DNA of 64,000 bases from Nevskia soli DSM 19509 (GTDB lineage Bacteria; Pseudomonadota; Gammaproteobacteria; Nevskiales; Nevskiaceae): contig NZ_JONR01000009.1 in assembly GCF_000711955.1 (NCBI RefSeq), forward strand, positions 128,212 to 192,211. The letters are read 5' to 3'. Shown here one piece after another: positions 7,993 through 18,460 of this stretch. The notes under the pieces were generated by a model. That model was not told the DNA's origin and made no database searches. It saw only the letters and a list, made by a program, of their open reading frames with translations. Each line of letters opens with the position of its first letter. Within the stretch, counting starts at the first letter, position 1. The position numbers and the translations under genes were made by a program.

Positions 7993-8607
7993 ATGATGGA
8001 TTCCGGACTCCTCCAGCAGGACACGTTGGCGCAGGCCATGATCGATGCCGGCGCCCTGTTTCATCGCCGCGGCTGGGTTCCCGCCACGGGGGGAAACTTT
8101 TCGGCGCGTTTGTCGTCTGAGCGGATGCTGATCACCGCTTCCGGCGTCCACAAGGGCGAGCTGAAGCGGGCCGATTTCCTGGTGGCCGACATGGACGGCC
8201 GACCCCTGGAAGCCGGGCGCAAGTCGTCGTACGAGACCGGCTTGCACACGCAGCTTTACCGCCATGACCCGTCCATTGGTGCGGTGCTGCACGTACACAG
8301 CATCGCCAACACCGTACTGTCGCGCCGGCTGGACCGCATCATCCTGACCGGTTACGAGTTGCTGAAGTTGTTGCCCGGTTTTCCCGATCCCGCTGCCCAG
8401 GTCGGAATACCGGTATTCGGGAACGACCAGGACATCGCTCGCTTGAGCGCCCGGGTCGAAGCCCACATGAAGGAGGAGATGAAAGTACCGGCGTATTTAA
8501 TCGCCGGCCACGGGCTTTACGCCTGGGGCGATAACGTGGCGCAGGCGCGGCACCGCGTCGAAGCGCTGGAATTCATGCTGGAATGCGAGTTATGGAGTGG
8601 GAGGTAA
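7993..8607 (+). CDS. mtnB: Methylthioribulose-1-phosphate dehydratase
   Basis: 204 residues, class II aldolase fold. It dehydrates 5-methylthioribulose 1-phosphate in the methionine salvage pathway. Visible landmarks are ATGGNFSARL near residue 31, ITASGVHKGEL, the zinc ligands HVHS near residue 100, and HGLYAWG near residue 175. The ATG at 7993 is followed by a second ATG at 7996; either could serve. The acireductone dioxygenase gene begins 4 bases after the stop, so the two are co-transcribed. Confidence 0.95.
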   Translation: MMDSGLLQQDTLAQAMIDAGALFHRRGWVPATGGNFSARLSSERMLITASGVHKGELKRADFLVADMDGRPLEAGRKSSYETGLHTQLYRHDPSIGAVLHVHSIANTVLSRRLDRIILTGYELLKLLPGFPDPAAQVGIPVFGNDQDIARLSARVEAHMKEEMKVPAYLIAGHGLYAWGDNVAQARHRVEALEFMLECELWSGR

Positions 8608-8611
8608 ATTT

Positions 8612-9178
8612 ATGAGTGAGCTGCGTATTTACGAGGAGTCCGGCAAGCCGGTCGCCACGTACACCGATTTCGAGGATATCCGCACCCATCTGGAAAAGAT
8701 CGGCGTGCAGTTCGAGCGCTGGGAGGCGAGCAAGGCGCTGGACGCGCACGCCACCCAGGACGAGGTGATCGAGGCCTACCGCACCTCGGTCAACCGCCTG
8801 ATGAACCAGTACGGCTTCAAGTCCGTCGACGTCATCGGCCTGCAGCCGGACAACCCCCAGAAGGAAGCGCTGCGCCAGAAGTTCCTGAGCGAGCACACCC
8901 ACGACGAGTTCGAAGTGCGCTTCTTCGTCGAAGGCGAGTCCCTGTTCTACATCCGCCAGGGTGGCCGCGTCCACGGCGTGCTGTGCACGCGCGGCGACCT
9001 GATCTCGGTGCCGTCGATGGTGCGCCACTGGTTCGACATGGGCCCGCAGCCGCAATTCAAGGCGATCCGCCTGTTCATCACGCCGGAAGGCTGGGTGGCC
9101 AACTACACCGGCGACAAGATCGCCGACCGCTTCCCGCGCCTGGAAGAGCCGCATTACCATTTGCAGCACGCCGCCTGA
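8612..9178 (+). CDS. mtnD: Acireductone dioxygenase
   Basis: 188 residues, cupin fold. It oxidises the acireductone intermediate of methionine salvage; the product depends on whether Fe or Ni is bound. The metal ligands are in HTHDEFEVRFF (His, His, Glu) and the later VRHWFDMG histidine. The ATG at 8612 is preceded by GGGAGGTAAATTT, a strong ribosome binding site. Between mtnB and mtnC in pathway order, though a terminator separates it from mtnC. Confidence 0.96.
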   Translation: MSELRIYEESGKPVATYTDFEDIRTHLEKIGVQFERWEASKALDAHATQDEVIEAYRTSVNRLMNQYGFKSVDVIGLQPDNPQKEALRQKFLSEHTHDEFEVRFFVEGESLFYIRQGGRVHGVLCTRGDLISVPSMVRHWFDMGPQPQFKAIRLFITPEGWVANYTGDKIADRFPRLEEPHYHLQHAA

Positions 9179-9189
9179 TGCGTTGAACC

Positions 9190-9220
9190 GAAAACGGCCG
9201 CCGCAAGGCGGCCGTTTTGT
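9190..9220 (+). terminator. Rho-independent terminator between mtnD and mtnC
   Basis: AAAACGGCCGCC-GCAA-GGCGGCCGTTTT is a 12-bp perfect stem with a GCAA tetraloop followed by a T-rich stretch. It ends the mtnBD transcript or attenuates reading into mtnC. Confidence 0.93.
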
Positions 9221-9262
9221 TTCCGCCACACCGTTTTCGCAATGGGGCAGAATCCGCACACC

Positions 9263-9937
9263 ATGATCAAAGCCATCGTCACCGACATCGAGGGCACCAC
9301 CTCCTCGATCGATTTCGTGCACCAGTCCCTGTTTCCTTATGCCAAGGCGCACCTGCGTGCTTTTCTGCATGCCCATGCGGCCGAGCCGGCGGTGGCCGAG
9401 CAGATCCGCGAAACGGCAGCGCTGGAAGGCCGCGCCCTGGACACGGAAGCCGCCGCCGCGGTGCTGGCCCGCTGGATCGACGAAGACCGCAAGGCCACCC
9501 CGCTGAAGGCCCTGCAGGGCATGATCTGGGCCCAGGGCTACGCCGCCGGCGAGCTGAAGGGCCACGTCTACCCGGATACGCCTGTCCATCTGCGCCTCTG
9601 GCACGGCCAGGGCAGGCGGCTCTACGTCTATTCCTCCGGTTCGGTCGAGGCGCAGAAGCTGATCTTCGGCCACTCCGACGCCGGCGATCTCACGCCCCTG
9701 TTCTCCGGCTATTTCGACACGCGCATCGGCGGCAAGCGCGAGGCCGGCTCCTATCAGGCCATCCTGAAGGAACTGGCGCTGCCGGGAGAAGAAGTGCTGT
9801 TCCTCTCCGACGTTGGCGAGGAACTCGATGCGGCACGCGCCGCCGGCATGCATACCTGCCAGTTGCTACGCGATGCCAAGGCCAGGCCGTTTGCGCAGCA
9901 CCCGCAGGCGCGGGATTTCTCCGAAGTCGCTCTATAG
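9263..9937 (+). CDS. mtnC: Enolase-phosphatase E1
   Basis: 224 residues, HAD superfamily. It enolises and dephosphorylates 2,3-diketo-5-methylthiopentyl-1-phosphate, giving the substrate for MtnD. The start IVTDIEGTTSSIDFV carries the variant HAD motif I of this family (Asp-x-Glu), and FLSDVGEELDAARAAG is the C-terminal Mg site. The ATG at 9263 begins just before motif I; an ATG at 9242 would add seven residues. mtnB, mtnD and mtnC together cover three successive salvage steps. Confidence 0.95.
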   Translation: MIKAIVTDIEGTTSSIDFVHQSLFPYAKAHLRAFLHAHAAEPAVAEQIRETAALEGRALDTEAAAAVLARWIDEDRKATPLKALQGMIWAQGYAAGELKGHVYPDTPVHLRLWHGQGRRLYVYSSGSVEAQKLIFGHSDAGDLTPLFSGYFDTRIGGKREAGSYQAILKELALPGEEVLFLSDVGEELDAARAAGMHTCQLLRDAKARPFAQHPQARDFSEVAL

Positions 9938-9948
9938 CGGCGTGAGGA

Positions 9949-10737
9949 TCAGGCCTTGACGCCGGTCAGGGCGAACACCCGGTGCGGCACGCGTAGCGGG
10001 TCAGCCGGGAAGCTGCGTTCCAGCAGCTCCGCATGCTCGTGGTCGAACAGCGCCACGCGCTCCGGCGGCAGGCTCGCCGCCACGCCGGCACTGGCGCGGA
10101 TGCGCCCGCGCCAGGCTTCGCGGCTGTAGACCACCATCTCGTCGTAGGAAAACGACTCCAGCTCCTCGAAGCCGGCCTGCGCCAGGTCGGCGAACCAGCG
10201 CGGGTGGATGCCGCTGCCCCCGGCCAGGTGCCAGGCCGGGTTGTGCTTGAGGATCAGCGCCTCGGTGGCGGCGACCACGTTGCCGGGCAGCGGCAGCCAG
10301 TCGAAATGGGCGATCAGCACCCGTCCCCCCGGCCGCAGCAGGCGCCGTACCTCCGCCGCCGCGCGCGGCCGGTCGAACCAGTGCCAGCACTGCCCGGCGC
10401 TGACCAGGTCGAACTGCGCGTCGGGAAAGCCGGTGGCTTCGGCGCGGGCGACGCGGTAGTCGATGTGCAGGTCTTCGGCGCGGTCCAGTGCCCGCGCCTG
10501 CTCCAGCAGCAGCGGCGCGACGTCCAGGCCGGTGACCAGGCTGCCGTTGCGGGCGAAGCCGCGCGCCATGGAGCCGGTGCCGGTGCCCAGGTCGAGCGCG
10601 CGCTGCCCGGGAATGCCGATGCCGCGCTCGCGCAGGCGTTCGAACAGCGAGGGCGGGAAGCCGGCGCGGTGCCGGGCGAAATCCGTGGCGGTGCGCCCGA
10701 AATCGACGCCGGGCTGTGCAGTCGCGAGAGCATCCAT
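9949..10737 (-). CDS. Class I SAM-dependent methyltransferase
   Basis: 262 residues. The SAM-binding motif I is ALDLGTGTGSMARGFA near residues 46-61, followed by the acidic loop GLDVAPLLLEQA and the FDLVSAGQCWHWFD region. This pattern is shared with methyltransferases of the UbiE/BioC/Trm9-like group, but the substrate cannot be inferred. It converges with mtnC, 11 bases apart, and stands alone. Confidence 0.85.
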   Translation of the reverse strand: MDALATAQPGVDFGRTATDFARHRAGFPPSLFERLRERGIGIPGQRALDLGTGTGSMARGFARNGSLVTGLDVAPLLLEQARALDRAEDLHIDYRVARAEATGFPDAQFDLVSAGQCWHWFDRPRAAAEVRRLLRPGGRVLIAHFDWLPLPGNVVAATEALILKHNPAWHLAGGSGIHPRWFADLAQAGFEELESFSYDEMVVYSREAWRGRIRASAGVAASLPPERVALFDHEHAELLERSFPADPLRVPHRVFALTGVKA

Positions 10738-10828
10738 GTCCGCCTCCTCGCCAGATTTGAAAGAACTTTTGTCGCCCCTTTTGAGGGCTCACAGACTTAG
10801 GCTCGCGCCGTGAAAGGCGCGATTCCGT

Positions 10829-11386
10829 TCAGGACCGGTCCTTGTCCTCTTTCCCCCAGCACCAGTGCCAGGGCTCGTACAGGTAACCGTAACTGTTTCC
10901 ACGGGGGTAGGACAAGTGGAAGCCGAAACGCGCGGCGTTGGCGCCGAGCCAGGCGAAAGCGCGGGTGCGCTCGAAGTCCTCCTCCAGTGCCGGTGTGTCG
11001 CGCTCGCCGATGTCCACCGCGCGGCCGCTGTGGTGCTCGCTGCAGCCGGGCGGGGCGTTCACCGTGAGGATTTCCGCGATGCTGCGGCCCTTGGCCAGCT
11101 TGCCGCGGATCAGCGCCAGCTGGAACTCGAAGCTGCGGAAGGCGGAAATCAGCAGCAGTTCCACGCCGTCCCCTTGCGCCGCCTCGCGCATCGCCAGCCA
11201 GGCTGCGGCGGCCGGCGGCAGCAGGAACTTGTCGCGCCCGTCCGTGCCCAGCCCGACGCAGCGCAGCTGCCGCGCATCGGCGAACAGCGGCAGGCCGCGG
11301 GCGCGCAGCAGGGCCGGGTCCGCTCCAAGCTCCCGCAGGGTGCCCTGCACACGCTTGCGAAACGTCGGGCGCGCCGGCTGCTTCAT
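10829..11386 (-). CDS. VanY-like D-alanyl-D-alanine carboxypeptidase (M15)
   Basis: 185 residues. The M15B zinc site is visible: SEHHSGRAVDIG near residues 116-127 (His and Asp ligands) and EPWHWCW near residue 171 (third ligand). Family members trim D-Ala-D-Ala ends from peptidoglycan stems or recycle muropeptides. There is no signal peptide, so a cytosolic recycling role is possible. The ATG at 11386 shares one base with the cysQ stop (TGATG), so the two are coupled. Confidence 0.87.
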   Translation of the reverse strand: MKQPARPTFRKRVQGTLRELGADPALLRARGLPLFADARQLRCVGLGTDGRDKFLLPPAAAAWLAMREAAQGDGVELLLISAFRSFEFQLALIRGKLAKGRSIAEILTVNAPPGCSEHHSGRAVDIGERDTPALEEDFERTRAFAWLGANAARFGFHLSYPRGNSYGYLYEPWHWCWGKEDKDRS

Positions 11387-12183
11387 CAGGCAGCTTTCAG
11401 CTTTTCGCGCCAGCCGTAGGCCGGCTCGCCGATGACGATGAAGCCCGGATTGAGCAATCCCTCCTTCTGGTTGTAGCGCAGCGGCGCCCAGTCCGGCAGC
11501 GTCCACACCGTGGCGCCCGCCTGTTCCGCCACGCATTGGCCGGCGCCGGTATCCCATTCCGAGGTCGGGCCGGTGCGCGGGTAGAGGTCGGCCGAGCCTT
11601 CCGCCACCAGGCAGAACTTGAGCGAGCTGCCGCGGCTCAGCGCTTCGTGTTCCGGCGCGTGGGCGAGGAAGGCGTCGAGCGCGGCGTCGCGATGCGATTT
11701 GCTCACCACCAGCGTCGGCCGTGCCGCGGTCGCGCGCGTATGGATCGCCTCGCGCCGTCCCTCGCGGATGCGGAAGGCGCCCACGCCCTGCGCCGCGAGG
11801 TAGCTCACGCCCAGCACCGGCGCGTGCACCACGCCGAGGATCGGCCTGCCGTCGTCGATCAGGGCGATGTTGACGGTGAATTCGCCGTTGCGCTTGACGA
11901 ATTCCTTGGTGCCGTCGAGCGGGTCGATCAGCCAGTAGCGGCGCCAGGCCCGGCGCGTCTCGTAGGGAATGTCCGCCGCTTCTTCGGACAGGCAGGGATA
12001 GGCCGGCTCCAAGGCGCCCAGCCGTTCCACGATACAGCGGTGCGCCGCCAGGTCCGCCTGGGTCAGCGGCGAGTGGTCGTCTTTCTCGGTCACCGTGAAA
12101 TCGGTCTGGTACACCTGCAGGATGGCGCGCCCGGCCTCTTCGGCGATGGACAGGCATTGTTCGAGCAGCGGGGCGAGCGTCAT
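11386..12183 (-). CDS. cysQ: 3'(2'),5'-bisphosphate nucleotidase
   Basis: 265 residues, inositol-monophosphatase fold. It hydrolyses PAP, the by-product of sulfate activation, to AMP. The metal-binding motif is WLIDPLDGTKEF (residues 84-95) with the second acidic site WDTGAGQ near 210. The ATG at 12183 is taken because the family N-terminus (LAPLLEQCLSIAEEAG) follows directly. It is divergent from the nucleotidase gene at 12229 across 45 bases. Confidence 0.93.
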   Translation of the reverse strand: MTLAPLLEQCLSIAEEAGRAILQVYQTDFTVTEKDDHSPLTQADLAAHRCIVERLGALEPAYPCLSEEAADIPYETRRAWRRYWLIDPLDGTKEFVKRNGEFTVNIALIDDGRPILGVVHAPVLGVSYLAAQGVGAFRIREGRREAIHTRATAARPTLVVSKSHRDAALDAFLAHAPEHEALSRGSSLKFCLVAEGSADLYPRTGPTSEWDTGAGQCVAEQAGATVWTLPDWAPLRYNQKEGLLNPGFIVIGEPAYGWREKLKAA

Positions 12184-12228
12184 GAGAGGGCGGGGGCTGA
12201 AAGAGAGAACCGGGATTATCATAGCGGC

Positions 12229-12906
12229 ATGGATACCGCCGTTGCCGAGATCGTCGACTGGAAGCGCATCGACCATGTGCTGCTGGACATGGACGGCACC
12301 GTGCTGGACCTGGCCTTCGATACCCATTTCTGGCGGGATGTCGTGCCGCTGCACTACGGCCAGGCGCACAACATCACCCTGGACGAAGCGAGGCTGCGGC
12401 TGGAGCCGCACTTCACCGGCCTGCAGGGCCGCCTGGAATGGTACTGCCTGGACCACTGGAGTCGCCTCACCGGTCTCGACCTGGCCAGGCTCAAGGCTGA
12501 TGTGCGCGAGCGAATTGCCGTGCTGCCGGGCAGCACGGCTTTCCTCGACGCGGTGCGCGCCAGCGGGCGCAGCTTGTGGCTGGTGACCAACGCGCACCGC
12601 GACAGCTGGCAGCTGAAGATGGCCCAGACCGGTTTGGCGGGTCACTTCGACCGCATCCTCTGCGCGCACGACTTCGGCGCGCCGAAGGAAGATCCGCGCT
12701 TCTGGCCGGCGCTACGCGCGCAGAACGGCTTCGAGCCGCGGCGGGCGCTGTTTGCCGACGACAGCTTGCCGGTGCTGCGCGCGGCGCGCGACTATGGATT
12801 CGAGGCCGTGGTGGCGATCCGCCATCCGGATTCTTCGCAGCCGAAGCGGGTGATTGAGGAGTTCACGGCGGTGGATCGGTTGGAACATTTGCTGCCGATC
12901 GGCTGA
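12229..12906 (+). CDS. GMP/IMP nucleotidase (YrfG-like HAD phosphatase)
   Basis: 225 residues. HAD motif I is VLLDMDGTVLDL, motif II LVTNAHR, and motif III/IV FADDSLPVLRAA. The family dephosphorylates purine monophosphates in the cytosol; in E. coli yrfG sits close to nudE. The ATG at 12229 starts right before the domain. It converges on rhlB. Confidence 0.88.
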   Translation: MDTAVAEIVDWKRIDHVLLDMDGTVLDLAFDTHFWRDVVPLHYGQAHNITLDEARLRLEPHFTGLQGRLEWYCLDHWSRLTGLDLARLKADVRERIAVLPGSTAFLDAVRASGRSLWLVTNAHRDSWQLKMAQTGLAGHFDRILCAHDFGAPKEDPRFWPALRAQNGFEPRRALFADDSLPVLRAARDYGFEAVVAIRHPDSSQPKRVIEEFTAVDRLEHLLPIG

Positions 12907-12923
12907 GGCAGCACAACTCCTTC

Positions 12924-14252
12924 CTACCGCCGCACCGGCCGTGTACTCCGCTCCGGCCGTCTGCCCCCACCACCCGGACGCCCACCACCACCACGCCGCG
13001 GCGGCTTGCCCGAGCGGTCGCGATGGATGCGCGGCGGCACGATGTAATCCGGCGGCATCAGCTCCGGCGTCAGCGGCGTCTGCGGGATGCGCATGCCGAT
13101 CAGCTTCTCGATATCCGGCAGCGAGTAGACGTAGGTCTCGCAGCACAGCGAGATGGCGTCGCCGGAGGCGCCGGCACGCGCGGTGCGGCCGATGCGGTGC
13201 ACGTAGTCCTCGGCATCCTGCGGCAGGTCGAAGTTGATGACGTGGGTCACGTCCGGGATGTGCAGGCCGCGGGCGGCGACGTCGGTCGCCACCAGCACCG
13301 GCAGCTGACCCAGCTTGAACTCGCCCAGCAGGCGCTCGCGCTTGTTCTGCGGCACGTCGCCGGAGAGCACGCCCGCCTCGTAGCCGTTGGCCTTGAGCGC
13401 GGCTTCGACTTCCTCGGCGCCGCGCTTGGTGTTGACGAACACCAGCGTGCGGGTCATGGCCTTCTGCCGCATCAGGCCGACCAGCAGGGGCAGCTTCTCG
13501 TCGTTGGCGACGTGGATCAGCACCTGGCGCACGCGCTCGGCGGTGACCTGCTCCGGCTCGATCTGGATCCGCGCCGGGTTGTTCATGTGCTCGTAGGCCA
13601 GTTCCAGCACGCGGTGCGAGAGGGTGGCCGAGAACAGGTAGTTCTGGCGCGCGCCGGGCTTGGGCATGCGCCGCATCAGGTAGCGGATGTCGTCGATGAA
13701 GCCCAGGTCGAACATGCGGTCGGCTTCGTCCAAAACAAGGACCTCGACGCCCTTCAGCACGTACAGCCCCTGCTTGAAGAAGTCGATCATGCGGCCGGGG
13801 GTGCCGATCAGGATGTCGACGCCGGCGGCAAGGGTTTGCTTCTGCGCTTCGTAGCCGGTGCCGCCATAGATCACCGCCAGGCGCAGGCCGGTGTGCGCAC
13901 CAAGCTGGAGTGCGTCATTGTAGATTTGCAGTGCCAGTTCGCGCGTCGGCGCCAGCATGTAGGCGCGGGGCTGGCCGTCCTCGCCCACCCGCGGCTGGGT
14001 CAGCAGGTGGTTCATCGTCGCCAGCAGGAAGGCGGCGGTCTTGCCGGTGCCGGTCTGGGCCTGTCCGGCCAGATCCTGGCCCTGGAGGGCCAAAGGCAGC
14101 GTCGCGGCCTGGATCGGCGTGCAATGGGTGAAGCCAAGCTCGGCGAGGCCGGATTTGAGGGTGGGATGCAGCGGCAGGCTATCGAACGAAACCTCGCTCA
14201 GATGCTGTGGTCTTACGAATAGTGGAGCGTCGGTGCCGTCGGAGGCTTGCAT
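12924..14252 (-). CDS. rhlB: DEAD-box RNA helicase RhlB
   Basis: 442 residues. The ordered helicase motifs are Q motif (HCTPIQAATLP), I (AQTGTGKT), II (DEAD in VLDEADRMFDLG), III (SAT) and VI (HRIGRTARAG). The last 40 residues are Arg/Gly-rich (GGGGRPGGGGRRPERS) and likely bind RNA. RhlB unwinds RNA for the degradosome in gammaproteobacteria, and its position near trxA and rho matches RhlB rather than RhlE. The ATG at 14252 faces trxA across a 228-base regulatory gap. Confidence 0.92.
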   Translation of the reverse strand: MQASDGTDAPLFVRPQHLSEVSFDSLPLHPTLKSGLAELGFTHCTPIQAATLPLALQGQDLAGQAQTGTGKTAAFLLATMNHLLTQPRVGEDGQPRAYMLAPTRELALQIYNDALQLGAHTGLRLAVIYGGTGYEAQKQTLAAGVDILIGTPGRMIDFFKQGLYVLKGVEVLVLDEADRMFDLGFIDDIRYLMRRMPKPGARQNYLFSATLSHRVLELAYEHMNNPARIQIEPEQVTAERVRQVLIHVANDEKLPLLVGLMRQKAMTRTLVFVNTKRGAEEVEAALKANGYEAGVLSGDVPQNKRERLLGEFKLGQLPVLVATDVAARGLHIPDVTHVINFDLPQDAEDYVHRIGRTARAGASGDAISLCCETYVYSLPDIEKLIGMRIPQTPLTPELMPPDYIVPPRIHRDRSGKPPRRGGGGRPGGGGRRPERSTRPVRR

Positions 14253-14480
14253 TTGCTCTTCAGTTGGATTGAAATAGGCTTAATCAAAGCGGCTGCCGCG
14301 TCTTCCGGGTCACGAATGACACGTGCATACAGCCGATTCGCGGAAATTCTTCCAGTATCTTAAATCAGATCATTTCGGAACGCGCATTGAATTGCCGCGC
14401 GTCCGCCCCACTCTCGACGGCATGCGGCATGCCGCCGCCCCTGTTTGGACTTCCCAATCGGGTTAAACCGGAGTCATGAA

Positions 14481-14822
14481 ATGAGTGAACATATCTCGCC
14501 TGTTACCGACGCTTCCTTTGACCAGGACGTGCTGAAGTCGTCCGTCCCCGTGCTGGTGGACTTCTGGGCGGAATGGTGCGGCCCGTGCCGCATGATCGCT
14601 CCGGTGCTGGAGCAGATCGCCGCCGAATCTGCCGGCAAATTGAAGATCGTCAAGCTTAACGTCGACGAAAATCCGCAAACTCCGCCGAAATTCTCCATCC
14701 GCGGCATCCCCACCCTGATCCTGTTCAAGGACGGCCAGGTGGCTGCCACCCAGGTCGGCGCCGTGCACAAGGCCCAGCTGGCCGCTTTCGTGCAACCGCA
14801 CCTGGCGTCAGCGGCCGCGTAA
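14481..14822 (+). CDS. trxA: Thioredoxin
   Basis: 113 residues with the redox motif WCGPC in FWAEWCGPCRMIAP and the cis-proline segment GIPTLILFK. It reduces cytosolic disulfides. The ATG at 14481 fits the usual TrxA N-terminus; frame-open sequence upstream to 14445 is not conserved-looking. rho follows 42 bases later, the common gammaproteobacterial trxA-rho pair. Confidence 0.97.
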   Translation: MSEHISPVTDASFDQDVLKSSVPVLVDFWAEWCGPCRMIAPVLEQIAAESAGKLKIVKLNVDENPQTPPKFSIRGIPTLILFKDGQVAATQVGAVHKAQLAAFVQPHLASAAA

Positions 14823-14864
14823 GCGGGGCATCCGCCCAATCCAAGCCTCACCCCCTCATATTTC

Positions 14865-16424
<1,560 letters not shown>

Positions 16425-16445
16425 GGCCCTAGCCCAGCGTCCAGT

Positions 16446-16473
16446 AAAAGCCGGGGCTTGCCCCGGCTTTTCT
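16446..16473 (+). terminator. Rho-independent terminator after rho
   Basis: AAAAGCCGGGGC-TTG-CCCCGGCTTTT, an 11-12 bp stem ending in TTTTCTGTTT, 22 bases after the rho stop. Confidence 0.93.
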
Positions 16474-16607
16474 GTTTCCGGTGGCAGCCATTCTCGCGAT
16501 TCGCTGCGTTTGGATCTCGCGGATCGCGGCGTATGCCATGAGGGCTGTCGCAGGAACCGTCCCTGCAATCCCGAGGGCTCGTGCGACGGGGATTGCGGTG
16601 CCGGGCT

Positions 16608-16844
16608 TTACTGCTGCGCCGCATTCCGCCATGGCGCGAGGCGGGGCGTCTGGCGGGCGACGACCTGGTGTTCCGCCACGGGTTCTACTGGCGTGGCCGC
16701 ACGCTGCTGCTGCGTATGATCGGGCAACAGCAGCGACAGCAGCATGACCAGCGTCAACGAGGCGCCGATGGCGCCGAGCAGCAGGAAGGTATCGCGCAGC
16801 AACTCGCGCAGCGGATCGCCGTCGCCCCCGGCCGCGCCGGCCAT
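16608..16844 (-). CDS. Small single-pass membrane protein, unknown
   Basis: 78 residues with one clear membrane helix (LLGAIGASLTLVMLLSLLL, about residues 22-40), an acidic N-terminus and a Gln/Arg-rich tail. I do not recognise the family. The ATG at 16844 lies 11 bases after the stop of the 48-residue gene, in the same direction, so the two probably form a small operon divergent from the LysR regulator at 17152, which may control it. Confidence 0.6.
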   Translation of the reverse strand: MAGAAGGDGDPLRELLRDTFLLLGAIGASLTLVMLLSLLLPDHTQQQRAATPVEPVAEHQVVARQTPRLAPWRNAAQQ

Positions 16845-16855
16845 GGTCGGGCGGC

Positions 16856-17002
16856 TCACCGGTGCAGATCCAGCAGGGCGGCGCGGCTGTAGGTCTGCTG
16901 CAGCCGGCGCAGCCAGCCGGCGAGGGCGGTTTGGCGCGGCCTGCCGGTGCGGACTTGCGGCCGCATGCGGCCAGGGAGGGGAAGGGTGGTGGCTGGACTC
17001 AT
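16856..17002 (-). CDS. 48-residue basic protein, unknown
   Basis: The ATG at 17002 is preceded by AAGGAG with seven-base spacing, the best evidence that this is real. The product is basic and ends in an amphipathic stretch (LAGWLRRLQQTYSRAALL) loosely like the short DUF1127-type proteins found beside regulators, but I cannot assign it. It is divergent from the LysR gene 150 bases away. Confidence 0.55.
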   Translation of the reverse strand: MSPATTLPLPGRMRPQVRTGRPRQTALAGWLRRLQQTYSRAALLDLHR

Positions 17003-17151
17003 GGAGATGCTCCTTGCTGCGCTGCCCCGGCGCCCTGTTGCATGCGCCTGTCGTATGCAATGATGGAGGACGGAGAGCCTTTGCGGCGCGAGGATATTGC
17101 GCCTGCGGCGAGGCTCCTTCAAACGATTGTTTGGAACATCTGACATGAGCC

Positions 17152-18102
17152 GTGCGCATGCAAAAGCGTCTGCCGCCGCTTGACCTGATCCGCGGCTTCG
17201 AAGCGGCCGCGCGGCATCTCAGCTTCACCAAGGCGGCGGACGAGCTGCACCTGACGCAGTCGGCCGTCAGCCGCCAGATCCAGGCGCTGGAGCAGCACCT
17301 GGGGCAGCCGCTGTTCCAGCGGCGCCACCGCGCCCTGCTGCTGACCGAGGCGGGGCAGTTGCTGCAGCAGACCGCCATCACCATGCTCAACGACCTGAGC
17401 GAGACCCTGGAGCGCATCTCGCCGGAACGCTCGCACATGGTCACCGTCACCACCACGGTCAGCTTCGCCTCGCTATGGCTGGTGCCGCGCCTGCCGTCCT
17501 TCCGCCAGGCCTGGCCGGGCGTCGACGTGCGCATCTCCGCCAACAGCTCGGTGGTCGACCTGACCCGCGGGCGCATCGACGTGGCGATCCGCTATTGCCC
17601 GCCGGAGCGCGCGCCGGCCAGGGCGCCGCGCCTGTTCGGCGAGGACATCCTGCCGATGTGCAGCCCGGACCTGCTGAAGGACCCCGCCCGGCCCCTGAAC
17701 GAGCCCGCCGACTTGCGCCACCATGTGCTGCTGCACTTCGACGACACCCCGCCGCGCCAGGCCATCCTCGACTGGGAAACCTGGCTGGAGGCGATGGGCC
17801 TGCCGGGCCTGGAACCGGCCGGCGTGCTGCGCTTCAGCCATTACGACCAGGTGATCAATGCCGCCGTCGAGGGGCACGGCGTGGCGCTGGGGCGACTGCC
17901 GCTGATGGAGCGGCAGCTGCGGCGCGGCCAATTGGTGGCGCCGTTCGAGGAAGCGCGCTATCTCGGCCGCCGGCCGCGTTCCTCGCGGGCCTACTACGTG
18001 GTGATGGAAGCCGCCGCGGCGTTGCGTCCGGAAGTACAGCACTTTGCGGCCTGGCTGCAAAGCGAAGCCGGTGGGGGCGCTCCAGGCCCTAAGAGCCTGT
18101 AA
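17152..18102 (+). CDS. LysR family regulator, GcvA-like
   Basis: 316 residues from a GTG at 17152 (an ATG two codons later is equally good). The N-terminal winged helix is typical: LIRGFEAAARHLSFTKAADELHLTQSAVSRQI. The effector domain contains the DLTRGRIDVAIRY segment seen in GcvA-type regulators. The divergent partners are two tiny genes, so autoregulation and control of these is the usual expectation. The last codons and the stop lie inside the left arm of a palindromic element (18089-18122), so the natural C-terminus may have been altered by its insertion. Confidence 0.88.
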   Translation: MRMQKRLPPLDLIRGFEAAARHLSFTKAADELHLTQSAVSRQIQALEQHLGQPLFQRRHRALLLTEAGQLLQQTAITMLNDLSETLERISPERSHMVTVTTTVSFASLWLVPRLPSFRQAWPGVDVRISANSSVVDLTRGRIDVAIRYCPPERAPARAPRLFGEDILPMCSPDLLKDPARPLNEPADLRHHVLLHFDDTPPRQAILDWETWLEAMGLPGLEPAGVLRFSHYDQVINAAVEGHGVALGRLPLMERQLRRGQLVAPFEEARYLGRRPRSSRAYYVVMEAAAALRPEVQHFAAWLQSEAGGGAPGPKSL

Positions 18103-18460
18103 CAGAATGAATCGCGCCTGCGTTGCAGTCCAAAATCGCGTCAGGCAAGGCGGAGGCCCCAGCCATGGTGATTCCATGGCTGGGGCTGACAACGATCGCC
18201 CGCGACACGGTGCCGCGTCAGCGTGGGTGCGGGAGCGGGCGAAGGCGGCCCCTCCCGCACCCACTTCGTTACGCTCGGGCACCGTGTCGGGGCCGCCCTG
18301 ACGCGATTTTGGGCGCAACCCTCCGGGACGGGGCCATTTTTGCGCAGTGCTGCGCCGGCCAGAGCGCACCATGGAATCACCATGCCGCACCCTGTCCGAC
18401 TTGCACTGCGCAAAAATGACCGCCGTCGCAGGCGCGATTCATTCTGTTACAGGCTCTTAG
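18089..18460. mobile_element. Nested palindromic element, MITE-like, no transposase
   Basis: The ends are a perfect 34-base inverted repeat (18089-18122 and 18427-18460, starting CTAAGAGCCTGTAACAG). Inside are further perfect inverted pairs: 18130-18145 with 18297-18312 (CCAAAATCGCGTCAGG), 18164-18179 with 18369-18384 (CATGGTGATTCCATGG), plus GACACGGTGCC with GGCACCGTGTC around 18208 and 18280. No coding sequence is supported. No target duplication is obvious. Confidence 0.75.
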
